From positions 124,001-188,000 of the forward strand of contig JAWPHD010003265.1 of assembly GCA_037043455.1 (NCBI GenBank): DNA of 64,000 nt, read 5' to 3'. Position 1 is the stretch's first letter, and the number at the start of each line of letters is the position of its first letter. This document shows positions 45,485-56,040 of this stretch, one piece after another. This DNA comes from Cyrtodaria siliqua (Eukaryota; Mollusca; Bivalvia; Adapedonta; Hiatellidae). A program made the position numbers and the translations under genes. The notes beneath the pieces were generated by a model, which saw only the letters and a program-made list of their open reading frames with translations, had not been told where the DNA came from and did not search any database.

Positions 45485-45955
45485 ATGGCTGCGGAGCGGA
45501 CATTAAAAATGCTTGCAGATAGTTTACTTCATATAGACGGAATGATAAGTAAACAAAGGCAAGAAGAGGACACATACGACTTCGTAAACAGAATGAAAAA
45601 TACAAATACAAAATCAAAAACTAAATCAGATTTGAAAAGGGCGAAAGAATGGCTGCAAAGTGTCGGAGAAGAACGTGACATAATTGAAATCCCTCCCAAG
45701 GAATTGAACGTTTTGTTGGCGAGAATGTTTATTAACATACGAAAAATAGACAACGGTGAATACGAGCCAGACACTGTCAAGGGGATTCAAAGCAGCATCC
45801 ACAGATACCTGATAGACAACAACTACGGTAGTAACATTCTGACAGATCTAGACTTCAAGCACTCCAGAGATGTGATGGATAGCAAGAGAAAACTACTGAA
45901 AGGAGAAGGCATTTATTTTCCACGTCACGTGTTTGCATCTTACTTATATGTTTAA
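45485..45955 (+). pseudogene. Truncated Crypton/KIAA1958-type tyrosine recombinase
   Basis: A 156-codon ORF starts MAAERTLKMLADSLLHID. It contains LKRAKEWLQSVGEERDI, PPKELNVLLARMFINIRKID and YEPDTVKGIQSSIHRYLID, followed by HSRDVMDSKRKLLKGEG. This order is the N-terminal core-binding part of Crypton-derived tyrosine recombinases (KIAA1958/ZMYM-like). The family continues into a catalytic domain with an R...H-x-x-R...Y set, but here the ORF runs into unrelated sequence after KGEG and stops, so no catalytic residue is present. The direct repeat CGCGAAGACGTTGACGTCATC occurs just before the ORF (about 45435) and again after it (about 46353). Confidence 0.7.
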
Positions 45956-46225
45956 ATTTTACAGTACTGTTAAAATATTGATGTATATTCATGATTTTCC
46001 ATTGCCAAAATGTTGAGATTTGACCTTATTTTCATCTTAGGTGATAAAATGTGTGTTACTCGATTTTATCCTTAGCCTAATTATATAGTAAATTAAAAGT
46101 CTTTGATAGATTCGATTTAGAAAGATACATACATTGGATCAATTTGCATAACTGTACATGACATGAGCAGGGTTTTAAAATAATCAAACTTTTAAATTCC
46201 TTAATTATAACAGTAAACTTGGTTG

Positions 46226-46482
46226 AACAATGCTCCTGTTGTTCTTTTTCATTTTTTCCATTTATAATAAGGTATGTAATCAAAAGGTAAATATACGGCC
46301 GTGGTAAAAAGGTAAAAATCGGTACTCTTCACGCGATAACGTCAACGTCATATCGCGAAGACGTTGACGTCATCAAGAAACACAAAGACGTCATCAAATG
46401 ATCCTGTTCTTTTTCTTTCTTTTTTCTTTTTCTCCATTTTATAGTAACGTATGTAATAAAAAGGTCAATATACGGGCGTGGT
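46226..46482. repeat. Direct duplication downstream of the recombinase ORF
   Basis: 46226-46305 (GTTCTTTTTCATTTTTTCCA, GTATGTAATCAAAAGGTAAA, TATACGGCCGTGG) is repeated at 46399-46480 with small changes. Confidence 0.65.
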
Positions 46483-46654
46483 GTGCCTTTTGTCGATAAT
46501 GGCACACCTAGTGCCGTAATGGCGCGAGGGCTTTGTGTGCCTTTTGTCGATAATGGCACACCTAGTGCCGCAATGGCCCTCGGGCTAAAGCCCTCGCGCC
46601 ATTACGGCACTAGGTGTGCCATTATCGACAAAAGGCACACCACGCCCGTATATT
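46467..46654. repeat. Inverted repeat with ~69-bp arms
   Basis: The left arm AATATACGGGCGTGGTGTGC to GCGCGAGGGCTTT is the complement of the right arm from AAAGCCCTCGCGCC to CACGCCCGTATATT. The spacer is a partial direct copy of the left arm (TGTGCCTTTTGTCGATAATG). A foldback structure, possibly the end of the recombinase-bearing element. Confidence 0.8.
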
Positions 46655-46859
46655 AACCTCTAATTAATATATTTTTTAAAAAAATGTTTAATTTTTTTTT
46701 AATTTTTTTTTTTTCAGTTTCTTTTTTCAAATGTTTTTCAATTATTTTTTTTCCTCATAAGAAACCTTGGTTCTTTTTTTATTTAATTGGGAGCTAAGGG
46801 GTTGGATCAGTTTTACATAGAGTTTTTCATAGAGTTATAGTTATAACTGTATAGATGGA

Positions 46860-47642
46860 CAGTGTTTTATCTACCCCTGCGTCATGCGTCAAATACGCAG
46901 TATTTTCCGATTTGACGCACAACTATTGTTGCCGAAACGTACATTGACGCAGCCGAAAAAGGAGCCGTAAAATAAACGTAGTCATAAGCGATTTTCACGA
47001 TATAAGTGTAATTTACGCGCACTTGTCGCACAAAGAAACAACGATTTTCATTGGCTGATTTGTGTGCAATGTCCAATCAAATGAGTTGTTCCGAGATGAT
47101 GTCGGCTTACTACGCAAAATGTCAAAAAAGCAAAAGTAGATTCAAAACAAACAAAATTACAGTTAATGGACCGCGTTTGCCTCCAACCTTCACTGATGAC
47201 AACAACAATAATGTCAAGTCCCAATCAGCAAAGGACGAGGTAACGGTAACCCGCAAGATAAAATGTAATTTCGTCCCGCAATGGTTGAGAACATACAGCT
47301 GCCGGCTGGCTACGTTTTGAAAAAGAATGCGATGAATTTAGAGGATTTATGTTCTGCCATGTGTGCACAGAGGCCAAACTGAAAAACTCGTTTGTTTTTT
47401 TGTATGAAAATAAAATAAGACTTAATTAGTCCAGTGTATCTTCAATTGGCTACATAAAATACTTTGAACAGTATTTTGTGTAATTAAAACAATAACAAAT
47501 GAACATAATTTCTTTTTTTAAAAAGTTGAGAATTGATCTTTCACCAGTTTCAATGTGATGCATATGTTTGGATTTTGACGCATTCTTTTTTGCCTGGGTG
47601 TGTCAAATGATTCGCATGTAGCCAATTGTAGATAAAACACTG
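46860..47642 (+). mobile_element. 783-bp hAT-like element with zinc-finger ORF fragment
   Basis: Ends CAGTGTTTTATCTAC and GTAGATAAAACACTG; flanks GATGGA (left) and AATGGA (right) fit a 6-bp duplication with one change. It contains the coding fragment at 47051-47385. Confidence 0.72.
47051..47385 (+). pseudogene. hAT transposase N-terminal zinc-finger fragment, frameshifted
   Basis: An open frame to 47320 ends in NFVPQWLRTYS; a shift of 7 nt then restores WLRFEKECDEFRGFMFCHVC and TEAKL (47308-47380). W-L-x-F/Y followed by MFCxxC is the start of the zinc finger that opens ZNF862/KIAA1586-type hAT transposases. The rest of the finger and the RNase H-like domain are missing. The frameshift and lack of a catalytic domain make it non-functional. 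Confidence 0.65.
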
Positions 47643-48778
47643 AATGGAAGATGTCTATCAATCAATTTTATTATCTCGAACATTTCCTCCAACTGTGGCT
47701 GGGATTTCGGGTAATTTTTTTATTTTTTATTTTTTGTAATTATGTCACAAATGAATCATTATGATGATGGCTCTGCACCCAGGTCCCTCGGGGGGATCAA
47801 TAGGTCAAATGCACTAAAAATTCAATTACACTGTCATTTTTCTATATTCTTGCACATTACTTGGTGTGTGTAATCGCCCTACGTCATCGGTGGGGCCTGG
47901 ATGAAGGATCAAATACACTAATAATTCAATTATGGTGTAATTTTTTCATACTTCTGCACATTAATTGGTATAATAGTCATCTATGAAAGAGATACATAGC
48001 ATGTCAAATGATTTATTATTTTAAAACTCGGAGTGTAATTTTAGTGTGGTTTACGAGTTCAACCCCACGAAGCGGTACTTCCTTTTTTGTACCGCTATTG
48101 AATTCTGTCAAACAATCTTGGTTTTATTTAGTAAATATCCAATAATGGTTGGTGTGTTATGTTTTGTCAACATAATTAGTTTGTGTTTTATAGGCTAAAA
48201 GTTACGGATATTGTCCCTTTAAAGGGAATTGACCTATGTGAAGAAAATTTGGGTAATTTGCGATGGCGTGTCTGCGAATTTGTTCTAGTTTTCGATTATT
48301 TTTAGCTGTTTTTGTTGAAATCAAGATTGTATTTTATGTTAGCACACAAGTCTCTTTGTCCCAAATGTTAACATATGGTGATGAGCAGTTGCATAAGATT
48401 TGCTCTACTTCTTTCAGTTTAAAAACACATTTAACTTTAACATCTTTAATATCTCTAGAAATTCAAAAAACACAAAGTATTGCATTTTTAAATGTACTTT
48501 ATGTATAATTATGTAAGTTAAATATATACCTCGTCATCAGTAGGTTTAGAAATGGTGTACATATTTGATCAAATTTGGTTGTTGTTGGTGATAGCTACCT
48601 TAATACAATGTGACAACATACATATTATGTTGATTTACTTCATTGGCAGTATTGGAAGATTTTACTGATATAATTTAATATTAAGTTCGACCTGATGTAC
48701 ACTTTACAAAACGAAAGTACAATTACAGGCATATTGCAAAGTGATCAAGAAACTGCTCGATAAAGTGAGTTTAACAAT
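47643..48778. other. Intron sequence, one dispersed repeat
   Basis: 48050-48225 is the inverted counterpart of 10130-10330. No gene. Confidence 0.5.
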
Positions 48779-49090
48779 ATACGAGGGGCGTTCAATATGT
48801 AATGCCACTATGGTCCTAAAATTTAATTATGGTCCATTGTTGTAGTTATTGATACGGATTATGTTAAAATGAACCTTTCCTCCATTAATTTATCAAGTTT
48901 CAGATACTTCCATCCAATAAAAAATGTTTTTTGAGGGCATTTTTTAAGACATGTAAATGATACTGAACACGCCAAAAACGGAAAAAACTATTTTGACTAA
49001 AAATCAGATTTCAACGGCCAATATGGACTTTTCTTGCCTAAACCACAAACTTTTATATCTTACATCTGAAAATGTTAGCAGTTTTTATTT
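48779..49090 (+). mobile_element. Mariner-like element, 5' end only
   Basis: TATACGAGGGGCGTTCAATA and TGTAATGCCACTATGG match the kind of terminus seen in mariner elements (TACGAGGGGCGTTC). No matching right end and no transposase are visible; the boundary at 49090 is arbitrary. Confidence 0.45.
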
Positions 49091-49247
49091 GTAATGTGTT
49101 TATTTTTGGGTTTATTCCCCCGTGTGGTTCTCGGGGGCCCCGTTTGGTCACGGGGCAAAGAATAGGGCCACTGCAGATCCCTTTGGAGGGATAGGCAGAG
49201 GGGTAGAATCCCCCCAAATTCATGTTCATTTTATCATTTTTTGTTCA

Positions 49248-49510
49248 TGTTCATTAAAGGTCTTCATCATGATCCCTGCATTGTTTCAGGTGCTATTTGC
49301 TCGCATCAAAAGAGCAGTGGCAGAAAAACAATAACATGGCTCCAGCGTAAATGGAGTTTCTACGATAGAATTTGCAGCAGCTCTGCAGTTCAGGGTGAGA
49401 AGGTTCTAGGCCCATTTTTCATATTTTATCTCGATGTACATGGAAGATGAGCCTGGCATGTTCATGCCTTTTAGGCGCCATATAACCTTTTCATGTGTTG
49501 GTGCGCCTTA
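49248..49510 (+). repeat. SINE-like repeat with CR1/L2-type 3' end, copy 2
   Basis: Collinear with 13226-13455 (CTTCATCATGA, ACATGGCTCCA, GTTCTAGGCCCATTT, GTGTTGGTGCGCC) and ends CCCCAATTCAATTCAAT. Confidence 0.6.
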
Positions 49511-50543
49511 AAACCCCAATTCAATTCAATGCTCCTTAAATGTTGTCAGTGCGACAAAATATAGCTTAAATTGTATGCTAAAAAAGCGAAGAGCAACTTC
49601 AGGCTTTAATATTTTTGGAGCGGTGTAACTAAAATTGTTGATTTTATGTTATATTTGGAGTAGGGATCCTTCGCTTCATTACCCATGTATTTAAAACCAT
49701 TTTCCGTCATATCTTCAAACTGAATTTGACTATTATTTTTATTGGGATTTAATATTTTCAGAACTTTTATATTTCCAAGTAAACTGCATTACTTGCCTTG
49801 GATTTTATCGTTGTTTTGTATTGAAAACATCGTTTACGTAATATTTACACATACTTCTAGTTACAACAAAAGTTTGAATAAATTACTTTGCTGCAAAATG
49901 CATTTTTTTTTAATCCGAAATAACGACCTATGCAAATCCATTACACTTTCCTGCCGCTTTTTAAGGCAGTGTATATGACCGGGTGTTTTCAACTGCATTG
50001 AATATTGACTTATAGTCATCGGACCAATAAGAATTTGGTATCATTGTATTGGTTATGCATTGAACCATGCAATCATTTAAACTTCACGAGTTTCACGATG
50101 ATATTAACAAAGAAATAGATGGATGGATTTTGCATATTGAATCCCCTCGTAATTTCATTTTCCTCATCAATCTGAATGAATTAGTTACAAAATGAAGATT
50201 GTATTTTATTAAAAATTGGTAATTATCAGCAATATAAACAGTGTTAAACTGGTGGGTGTGGGTAATCAATAAGAAAAAAGTCTGCTGACGTCCAGTATCT
50301 TTTAGTTCGCACTTTTCGTCCGGTTCCTTGAACTTCGAGTAGCTGAGTGTGGAATTACTTTTATTTACCACTAAAAATGTCTGTTTCACTGATATACATT
50401 TCCTTTCAGTATCAGTTTAATTTTGTCTTAAAAGTTAAAAAAAACTTGAGTTGAAACTGAAGCGTCCCGAACAAAAGGCCTAAAATATTGATTTTGTTAA
50501 CAGGCAAAAATAGCCAAACAAACGAGTAAGTTTCTTTCCACAG
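49511..50543. other. Intron 3, 3' part, no repeat recognised
   Basis: AT-rich sequence up to the acceptor; open frames here have no domain signature. Confidence 0.5.
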
Positions 50544-50731
50544 GTTCCGATGTTTTAACTCACACAAATTGACCGATTTCAAGGCTGAACGTGGTCTGAT
50601 GACTGTGGATGGTCTCATGCACAGACATCTGTTGGACAACATACCAGCCGGCACCCGGAAATACCGATTCACGGTTTGGTTACCTGATGGCACTAGTGTG
50701 GTAGGAGAAACAAATGCATTTAGAATCGATG
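50544..50731 (+). CDS. Exon 4: second extracellular segment (residues about 122-185)
   Basis: A strong acceptor (TTTCTTTCCACAG) precedes the exon and donor G|GTAGGT follows it. The product reads FRCFNSHKLTDF, then a long region ending in TRKYRFTVWLPDGTSVVGE and NAFRID. The pattern of a YRFTVWLPDG strand, a turn and a further strand looks like the last strands of an immunoglobulin-like beta sandwich; this is inference from the pattern only. Entry phase matches exon 3 through a TT|G leucine codon. The exit splits an aspartate codon completed by exon 5. Confidence 0.68.
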
Positions 50732-50954
50732 GTAGGTACAGGGAGGAAGTGACGCATTGTTAGGTACAAGGCGGGGTGGGTGGGGTGGAGTGGGGAGGGG
50801 CTGCTGCTGCTGGAATAAAACTATTTAGATATTTAGATATTATTCCTTTCTACTCCTTTCTACTCATCCAAGTTCATTTGATAATGTCTGTGATTTTCAC
50901 CAGTAAAAGTGAAAAGGTGCATTCCAGGTTTGGTTACTGTTCCTGATATAGAGT

Positions 50955-51114
50955 TTAATTAACAATGTTGTTGTGATACGGGAAATTATTCCCGAGTGTC
51001 AGAGAAAGATTCTTGCAATATAGAAACGAGTACGCTTGGGCATGAGTTTCTATATCGAAAGAATCTTTCTCTTGAGGGAATTATTTTCCGTATCATAACA
51101 ACAATGTTAATTAA
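50955..51114. mobile_element. Hairpin MITE with ~75-bp arms
   Basis: TTAATTAACAATGTTGTTGT, GATACGGG and GAGAAAGATTCTTG on the left are inverted on the right (CGAAAGAATCTTTCTC, CCGTATCATAACAACAATGT, TAATTAA). Confidence 0.78.
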
Positions 51115-51559
51115 TAGAGGATCTTAAACAAGTTCCCATTTCATATAAGATTTATGAAACGAGTTATGAATTATTTTAATTTTAACGAGCCAAAATAATT
51201 CATAACTTACAGCCACATCCGTTCAATGTCAAGGTCACACTTAGAGGTTGAAGGTCATATGCACTATATTTCGTGTCCTCTCCATATCTCTTGAACCGAT
51301 TGAGGGATTTTGAAGTAACTTGGCATACATGTTCACCATATCAAGACGACTTGCAGTCTGCGAAATAAACACATAGTCTGAGGCTATAACTTTTTCGTAA
51401 GGACTATCAAACTGCTACAAATACATAGTCCGATCGGACCATTAGATAAAAAAAGTCTTTGTGCACTTTACGTGAGATGGAACATCAGACTACACTGGGG
51501 AGGGGTATGAAAGCCTGTACATTACGACTTCGATATAAATTGTTGATATTATTTAATAC

Positions 51560-52680
51560 ATGGTTCGCACAGACTTGAAAAGGCCCTAAATTTTGATGAG
51601 TTGCTTGAAAAGGCCCTAAATTGCATGTCAGGCCCTAAAAAGTCCCTAAATTTACTCTATACGGCCCTAAAAATTAGTTTTGGTGGCCCTAAATTTCATT
51701 TCGCACATTATTTGGGCTGTCAAGGTGTTGTTGCTTCTAAAAATAGAATGAATACAAGAACGACAACTCCTACGAAATTTCTAAAAATAGAATGAATTCA
51801 AGAACGACAACTCCTACGAAATTAGATTTGTACTATTGTACATCGTACTCAGTTTGATTCATACTCGGTTATATTTCAGAGGGGAAGTTATTAGCCAGCC
51901 AACGACTGAGCCAACCGTGCAGCCATTTTTGCACGGCCGTTTTTGAAAAATCGCGGCCAATATTTGGGGGAGTGGGTGGGGTATAATTAAAAAAAAAAAA
52001 AAAATTGGGGCTAAACCACAGGTATTCGGGGAGTAGCTTAGACTTACACTTGAATTTTTCAGAAAAAAACAACAACATCATTTAAATACTAATCAAACAT
52101 TAAAAACACAAATTTAAAAATAAAAATAAAAATAAAAAATTATATTACTATACTGTACTAATATAATTTTTTATTTATTTTTTTTTTTTTTTAAATTTGT
52201 GTTTTTAATGTTTGATTAGTATTTAAATGATGTTTTGTTTTGTTTTCTGAAAAATTCAAGTGTAAGTCTAGTCTAAGCTACTCCCGAATACCTGTGGACA
52301 AGGCCACAGAGCTGAAAACTGTTTAATCTTAGGTAGGTCCAGGTTTATTGGCTATAAATACAGTAAAACCCAGCTAATGCAACCGCTTACAATAATATAC
52401 ACATTTAGTGTTTTTTTTTACAGGTGACTGCTTAATGCAGCACTATAGTTTGCAGAAAGCTATTGAGGAGCTTTCTACAATACTATCATGCTGCATTAAG
52501 CTGCCACCTATCTTCTTGTAGGGTTCACTTTAGAGGGGTTTTACTGTAGCAGTAAGCAGGAATTTTAGTCAAACGCATAATTATGCTATAAATATTGAGG
52601 CCCTAAATTTAGCGAAAATGTCCCTAAAAAGGCCCTATAAAGGCCCTAAATTTAGGTTTGAAAAGTCTGTATGAACCATG
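51560..52680. mobile_element. 1121-bp element with CATGGTTCGCACAGACTT ends, TAATA duplication
   Basis: The left end CATGGTTCGCACAGACTTGA is inverted as AAAAGTCTGTATGAACCATG; TAATA flanks both sides (51555-51559, 52681-52685). Internal irregular repeats of GGCCCTAAATTT lie at both ends, and a perfect long hairpin at 52016-52304. No ORF of note. The copy at 30197-30551 shows the target without this element. Confidence 0.82.
52016..52304. repeat. Long AT-rich hairpin, ~135-bp arms
   Basis: CCACAGGTATTCGGG, AGTAGCTTAGACTTACACTT and AATCAAACATTAAAAACACA on the left are repeated inverted on the right. The centre is an AATAAA/TTTATT tract near 52120-52190. Confidence 0.82.
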
Positions 52681-53293
52681 TAATATGTAGCTCGTCCTTG
52701 TGTTATTTTGATTTCCTTTTCCAACTTGTTGGTTCTTTAGTTTCGGAATATGAAATTCCGTTTCGGACTATACAATTTTCCTAGCATGATAGTCCAAAGG
52801 ACTATGACTATAAGGCTAAAAACTTTTTCGTGCAGACTGGACTTGCAGAGTCCAACTTCCAGCCATGTCCATTTAAGGTCAAGGTTACAATTAGAAGTCG
52901 AAGGTCATATGCACTAGTTTCATGTCTGCTCCATATCTCTTAAACCGTTCGAGGAATTTTGAAATACAAATGTTCACCATATCAAGACGACGTGCAAAAC
53001 GTAACTTTCAGCCAGGTTGGTTCATAAATTATGTGGGGAGACATATGTTTTTATGACATAAACAACCCCGTCTAGTTTGTATATGATATAAGCGGCCTTC
53101 TATGGTAAACAAACATGGCGTCCAAATGGATAAACATCTCAAATTATTTCTTTAATTCTCAAAGACTTGTCCACTATGGTCAAGTACCGATATAAGATCT
53201 CACTATCATGATACACTATTGTCAAGGACATATCACGATTTACCAAGAATATCACCCCACCACTATTTAACTGACCTTTGTTTTCATTTCAAG

Positions 53294-53526
53294 ATTTTGC
53301 TGCAGAGCTACTTCTTATGGACACACCACCAACAACAGTAATTGCAGGCGGAGTATTCAATGTTGACGTCCGTGTTGTAAATAAGGCCAGTGAAGTTTTG
53401 ACCACGGGACTTGATTCCTGTTTGTATGCTGAACTCCAAGTGGAGTGGTCAATGGCTAATAATGCCATAAAGGGTCAAGTTTTCTATGCAGATGAGCCAA
53501 AGCTGGAAATCTTGTATCGGGAATCG
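53294..53526 (+). CDS. Exon 5: Ig-like/filamin-like beta segment (residues about 185-262)
   Basis: The acceptor is TTTTCATTTCAAG and the donor GTAAGC at 53527. The protein contains LLMDTPPTTVIAGGVFNVDV followed by RVVNKASEVLTTGLDSC and then AELQVEWS. The order proline-rich lead, AGG-x-F-x-V-x-V-x-V, and TGLDS resembles the first strands of extracellular Ig-like or filamin-type repeats, but no family assignment is claimed. The exon ends in phase 0. Every later stretch to 64000 is repeat, so the following exon lies outside the window or was not recognised. Confidence 0.68.
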
Positions 53527-54136
53527 GTAAGCACTCTTCATTTGTTATGCCCCACAACATGATAGTGTAGGTTGTTCCAGAAATTATGAAGTCCCACCCC
53601 AGAAATGCACTTCTTCTTTTTACACCCGCTACCCATGTAATTCAATTAAACCTTTACACCACCACCTATGTAATATAATTGACTTTTTATACAGCCACCC
53701 ACATAATTCAAGTGTACAAAACCACCCATATAATAGCATGGACATATAATAGCATGGACACATGTAATTCTGTTAGCAGTAAATTGTTCTCCATTTTTTT
53801 ATTTTTTTATAAAAATACATTTTGATATACTGTAATATAATGTTCTATGTATTTCATTAAATAGGAAATCTATTTTGATCAGGCATTCTCATTAGATCTT
53901 GAAGAAATCATAGCTTGTGAATGTAGTGATAGCTTTTATTGGGGTTTACCAAAGATGTACAAATACATGTAGGGAATATAGCATATATCTGGGTAGGACC
54001 TGGAAGCAAAGTTTAATAAATAACAGATCAAGTCACGTTTGTTAAAAAAACAATACTTAAAAAAATGTTGTTACGGGGACGTAAACACCACGACCATTTT
54101 TGTATCGCCTTTTCGAAGAAAAAGGAGACATAGGTG
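53527..54136. other. Sequence after exon 5, no exon found
   Basis: A degenerate ~35-bp repeat of the type CACCCAC-TAATTCAA-T occurs at 53595-53745. No further splice-framed ORF. Confidence 0.45.
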
Positions 54137-54663
54137 CAGGCTTTCTACCGTTCCTACTTTTTCCTACTTTTTTAACAGCCTCCTACTTTTTCCTACTTTT
54201 TCATGAAAACCTCCTACTATTCCTACTTTTTTTTCATGAAAATTAGAAAAATGCCTGTTTTGTTAGTTTATTTGCAGCATAAGAGCAAATGATGTCCAAC
54301 TGACAGGTTTCTGTTGATGAAAGCTGTTCCAAAGATGTCCCTCACTGGTTTACATCATTTGTCATAAAGGTTGAGGGACTTTGGTGGCAACATATTTCAA
54401 CAACAGAAACTTGTCAAGCAAAGAGAAAATACATAGATGTATCAGTGTAAGAAATTGCATTATTAAAGACCAATCAAGGTATGTTTTAGCTTGTACATTC
54501 ATCTCTGAGCTTATACTGAATGCACACACTAAACTTATATACCCAAGATTTTTTCCTACTTTTCCTACTTTTTTGTCAGAAAATTTCCTACTTTTTCCTG
54601 CTTTTCTGTCTGGAAACCTCCTACTTTTTTCCTACTTTTTGTCAGAGGCTGGTAGAAAGCCTG
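54137..54663. mobile_element. 527-bp element with CAGGCTTTCTACC ends and CCTACTTTTT repeats
   Basis: CAGGCTTTCTACC is inverted as GGTAGAAAGCCTG. Both subterminal zones are irregular CCTACTTTTT arrays. AGGTG precedes the left end and recurs 5 bases after the right end (54668-54672), an imperfect duplication; host words (GACATAGGTG / AAGGTGTTGCTTTT) appear to join across it. Confidence 0.65.
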
Positions 54664-54960
54664 TCTAAGGTGTTGCTTTTCCGGCAGCAGCGAAGGCGTC
54701 AACATTCAAGTTTTGCGTTAAGATCATTTTCTCACAAACTGTATGCACTTGGGTGGAAAATTGCAATGTGACAAAGCAAATGTGGAAGTGACCTTGACCC
54801 TCCGAGCAAAGGGCAGATAACTTAATAATATTTAACTTCAACTTTTGCATTTAGGTAAATTTCTCACAAACTGTATCCTATGCGTCAAAGTTACTACAAT
54901 GTTAATACTATGACCGAGTTATTTAATAATATAGATTTTAGTCTAGTTTTAGATTTCCTT
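54664..54960 (+). repeat. Dispersed repeat interrupted by the CAGGC element
   Basis: GCCTTTTCGAAGAAAAAGGA before the element (54108) and GTTGCTTTTCCGGCAGCAGC after it look like one repeat; TTCTCACAAACTGTATGCAC and TTTCTCACAAACTGTATCC occur within it, and ACAAACTGTATGCACTAG again at 55225. Confidence 0.5.
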
Positions 54961-55224
54961 AAGGAAATCAGACTTTATAAATCAGTATAATATGTTCTTG
55001 TATATAATTACTTTTTTATATACCCGTTTTCGGGCATTCGTTGATTTACATATATAGTTTCTATTACTACCATATCATCCCTTATTTCTTAATAGTTTTA
55101 TCCTGATATATTTGCATTTATTTTTAATTAATCCTTCATTTCATCATCATTCATCAGTTTTTGCGCACAATATGACCTATTTATGTGTCGACGTGCCGTA
55201 AAACACCATTCATTCATTCATTCA
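54961..55224 (+). repeat. SINE/LINE 3' end with ATTC tail
   Basis: Ends GTGTCGACGTGCCGTAAAAC followed by (ATTC)n at 55209-55223, a terminus like the 3' ends of CR1/L2-type retroposons. Confidence 0.55.
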
Positions 55225-55239
55225 CAAACTGTATGCACT

Positions 55240-56040
55240 AGACCTTTCAACATTTGCTTTTGATATAGCTACAATTGCTGTATTTTGCCTCGTTAACATG
55301 ATAGGGCCTTCAGGGTTAGGCTTATGTCATGGTCTGTTGTCCGTCGTTCGTTGACCGTCTATTAACTCTTTGGTGTCAGCGCTCTAGCACCTTCATTTTT
55401 CATCTGATCTTTACCAAACTTTACTATTTTGTTAATATTAATGAAAGCACGGACAAGTTAAAAAACCCAGCAAGATCGGACCAGTAACACCGGAGTTAAG
55501 GGCCTTGAATTAACGAAAATTGCTATATTTTGTTTTGTCTGCACTAGCTCCTCCATTTTGCAGCATACCTTTACCAATCTATGCCAGATTGTTGATATTG
55601 ATGAAAGCTCAGTCAAGTTAAAAAATCAGCCAGATCGGAGCAGTAACACCAGAGTTATGGCCCTTGAATTATTAAAAAATGTGTTAACTTTTTGATATCA
55701 ACACTCTAGCACCTTTATTTTTCAAACTTTACCAGATTGTTAATATCAATGAAAGCTCAGACGAGTTTGAAAACCAGCCAGATTGAACAAGTAACACCAG
55801 AGTTATGACCCTTGATTTAGTTAAAAATGCTACATTTTGCCTCGTTAAGATGATAAGGCCTATATATTCATCCGATCTTTGCCAAACTTTACCGGATTGT
55901 TAATATTGGTGAAAACTTGGAAGAATTTGAAAACCAGCCAGATCGGACCATTGATGGCGGGGTAATTGCCCTTGATTTAATTAAAAATGCAATATTTTGC
56001 CTCTTTAAGATGATAGGGCCTATATTTTTCATCAACGTTA
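55240..56040 (+). repeat. Pearl-like array 6, ~170-bp units
   Basis: Four to five units with GCTCTAGCACCTTCATTTTT, TTTACCAAACTTTA, AATATTAATGAAAGC, AGATCGGACCAGTAACACC and TTGCTATATTTTG words. It joins directly to the ~150-bp unit family at 56040. Confidence 0.78.

Larger units (their letters stand above)
51354..52839 (-). mobile_element. CAGTCTGC-end element, copy 2, with 1121-bp insertion
   Basis: Flanked by GACTTG on both sides (51348-51353, 52840-52845). Without the insertion at 51560-52680 it measures about 360 bp and is collinear, inverted, with 30197-30551. Confidence 0.82.
51200..53020 (+). repeat. Pearl-like units split by a nested element
   Basis: 51205-51353 and 52846-53020 share TCAATGTCAAGGTCAC-like starts, GAAGGTCATATGCACTA, TCCATATCTCTT-AACCG and TTCACCATATCAAGACGAC. 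They are adjacent tandem units; the element at 51354-52839 sits at the end of the first. Confidence 0.7.
23931..53526 (+). other. Gene model: secreted beta-rich protein, 5 exons, 3' incomplete
   Basis: I join five plus-strand exons (23931-23973, 33983-34009, 39137-39431, 50544-50731, 53294-53526). All introns are GT-AG with good acceptors (pyrimidine tract then CAG or AAG), and donors are GTAAGT, GTGAGT, GTACGT, GTAGGT and GTAAGC. Phases at the junctions are 1, 1, 2 and 1, each matched by the next exon, giving 786 nt and 262 codons with no stop. The product starts with a signal peptide (residues about 1-22), followed by beta-strand-like segments with at least four cysteines. Introns are 10.0, 5.1, 11.1 and 2.6 kb and consist almost wholly of mobile elements. 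No terminal exon was found after 53526, where the sequence is all repeats, so the 3' end is probably outside the window. I do not recognise the family. The splice structure is what I see; secretion is an inference from the N-terminus. Confidence 0.66.
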
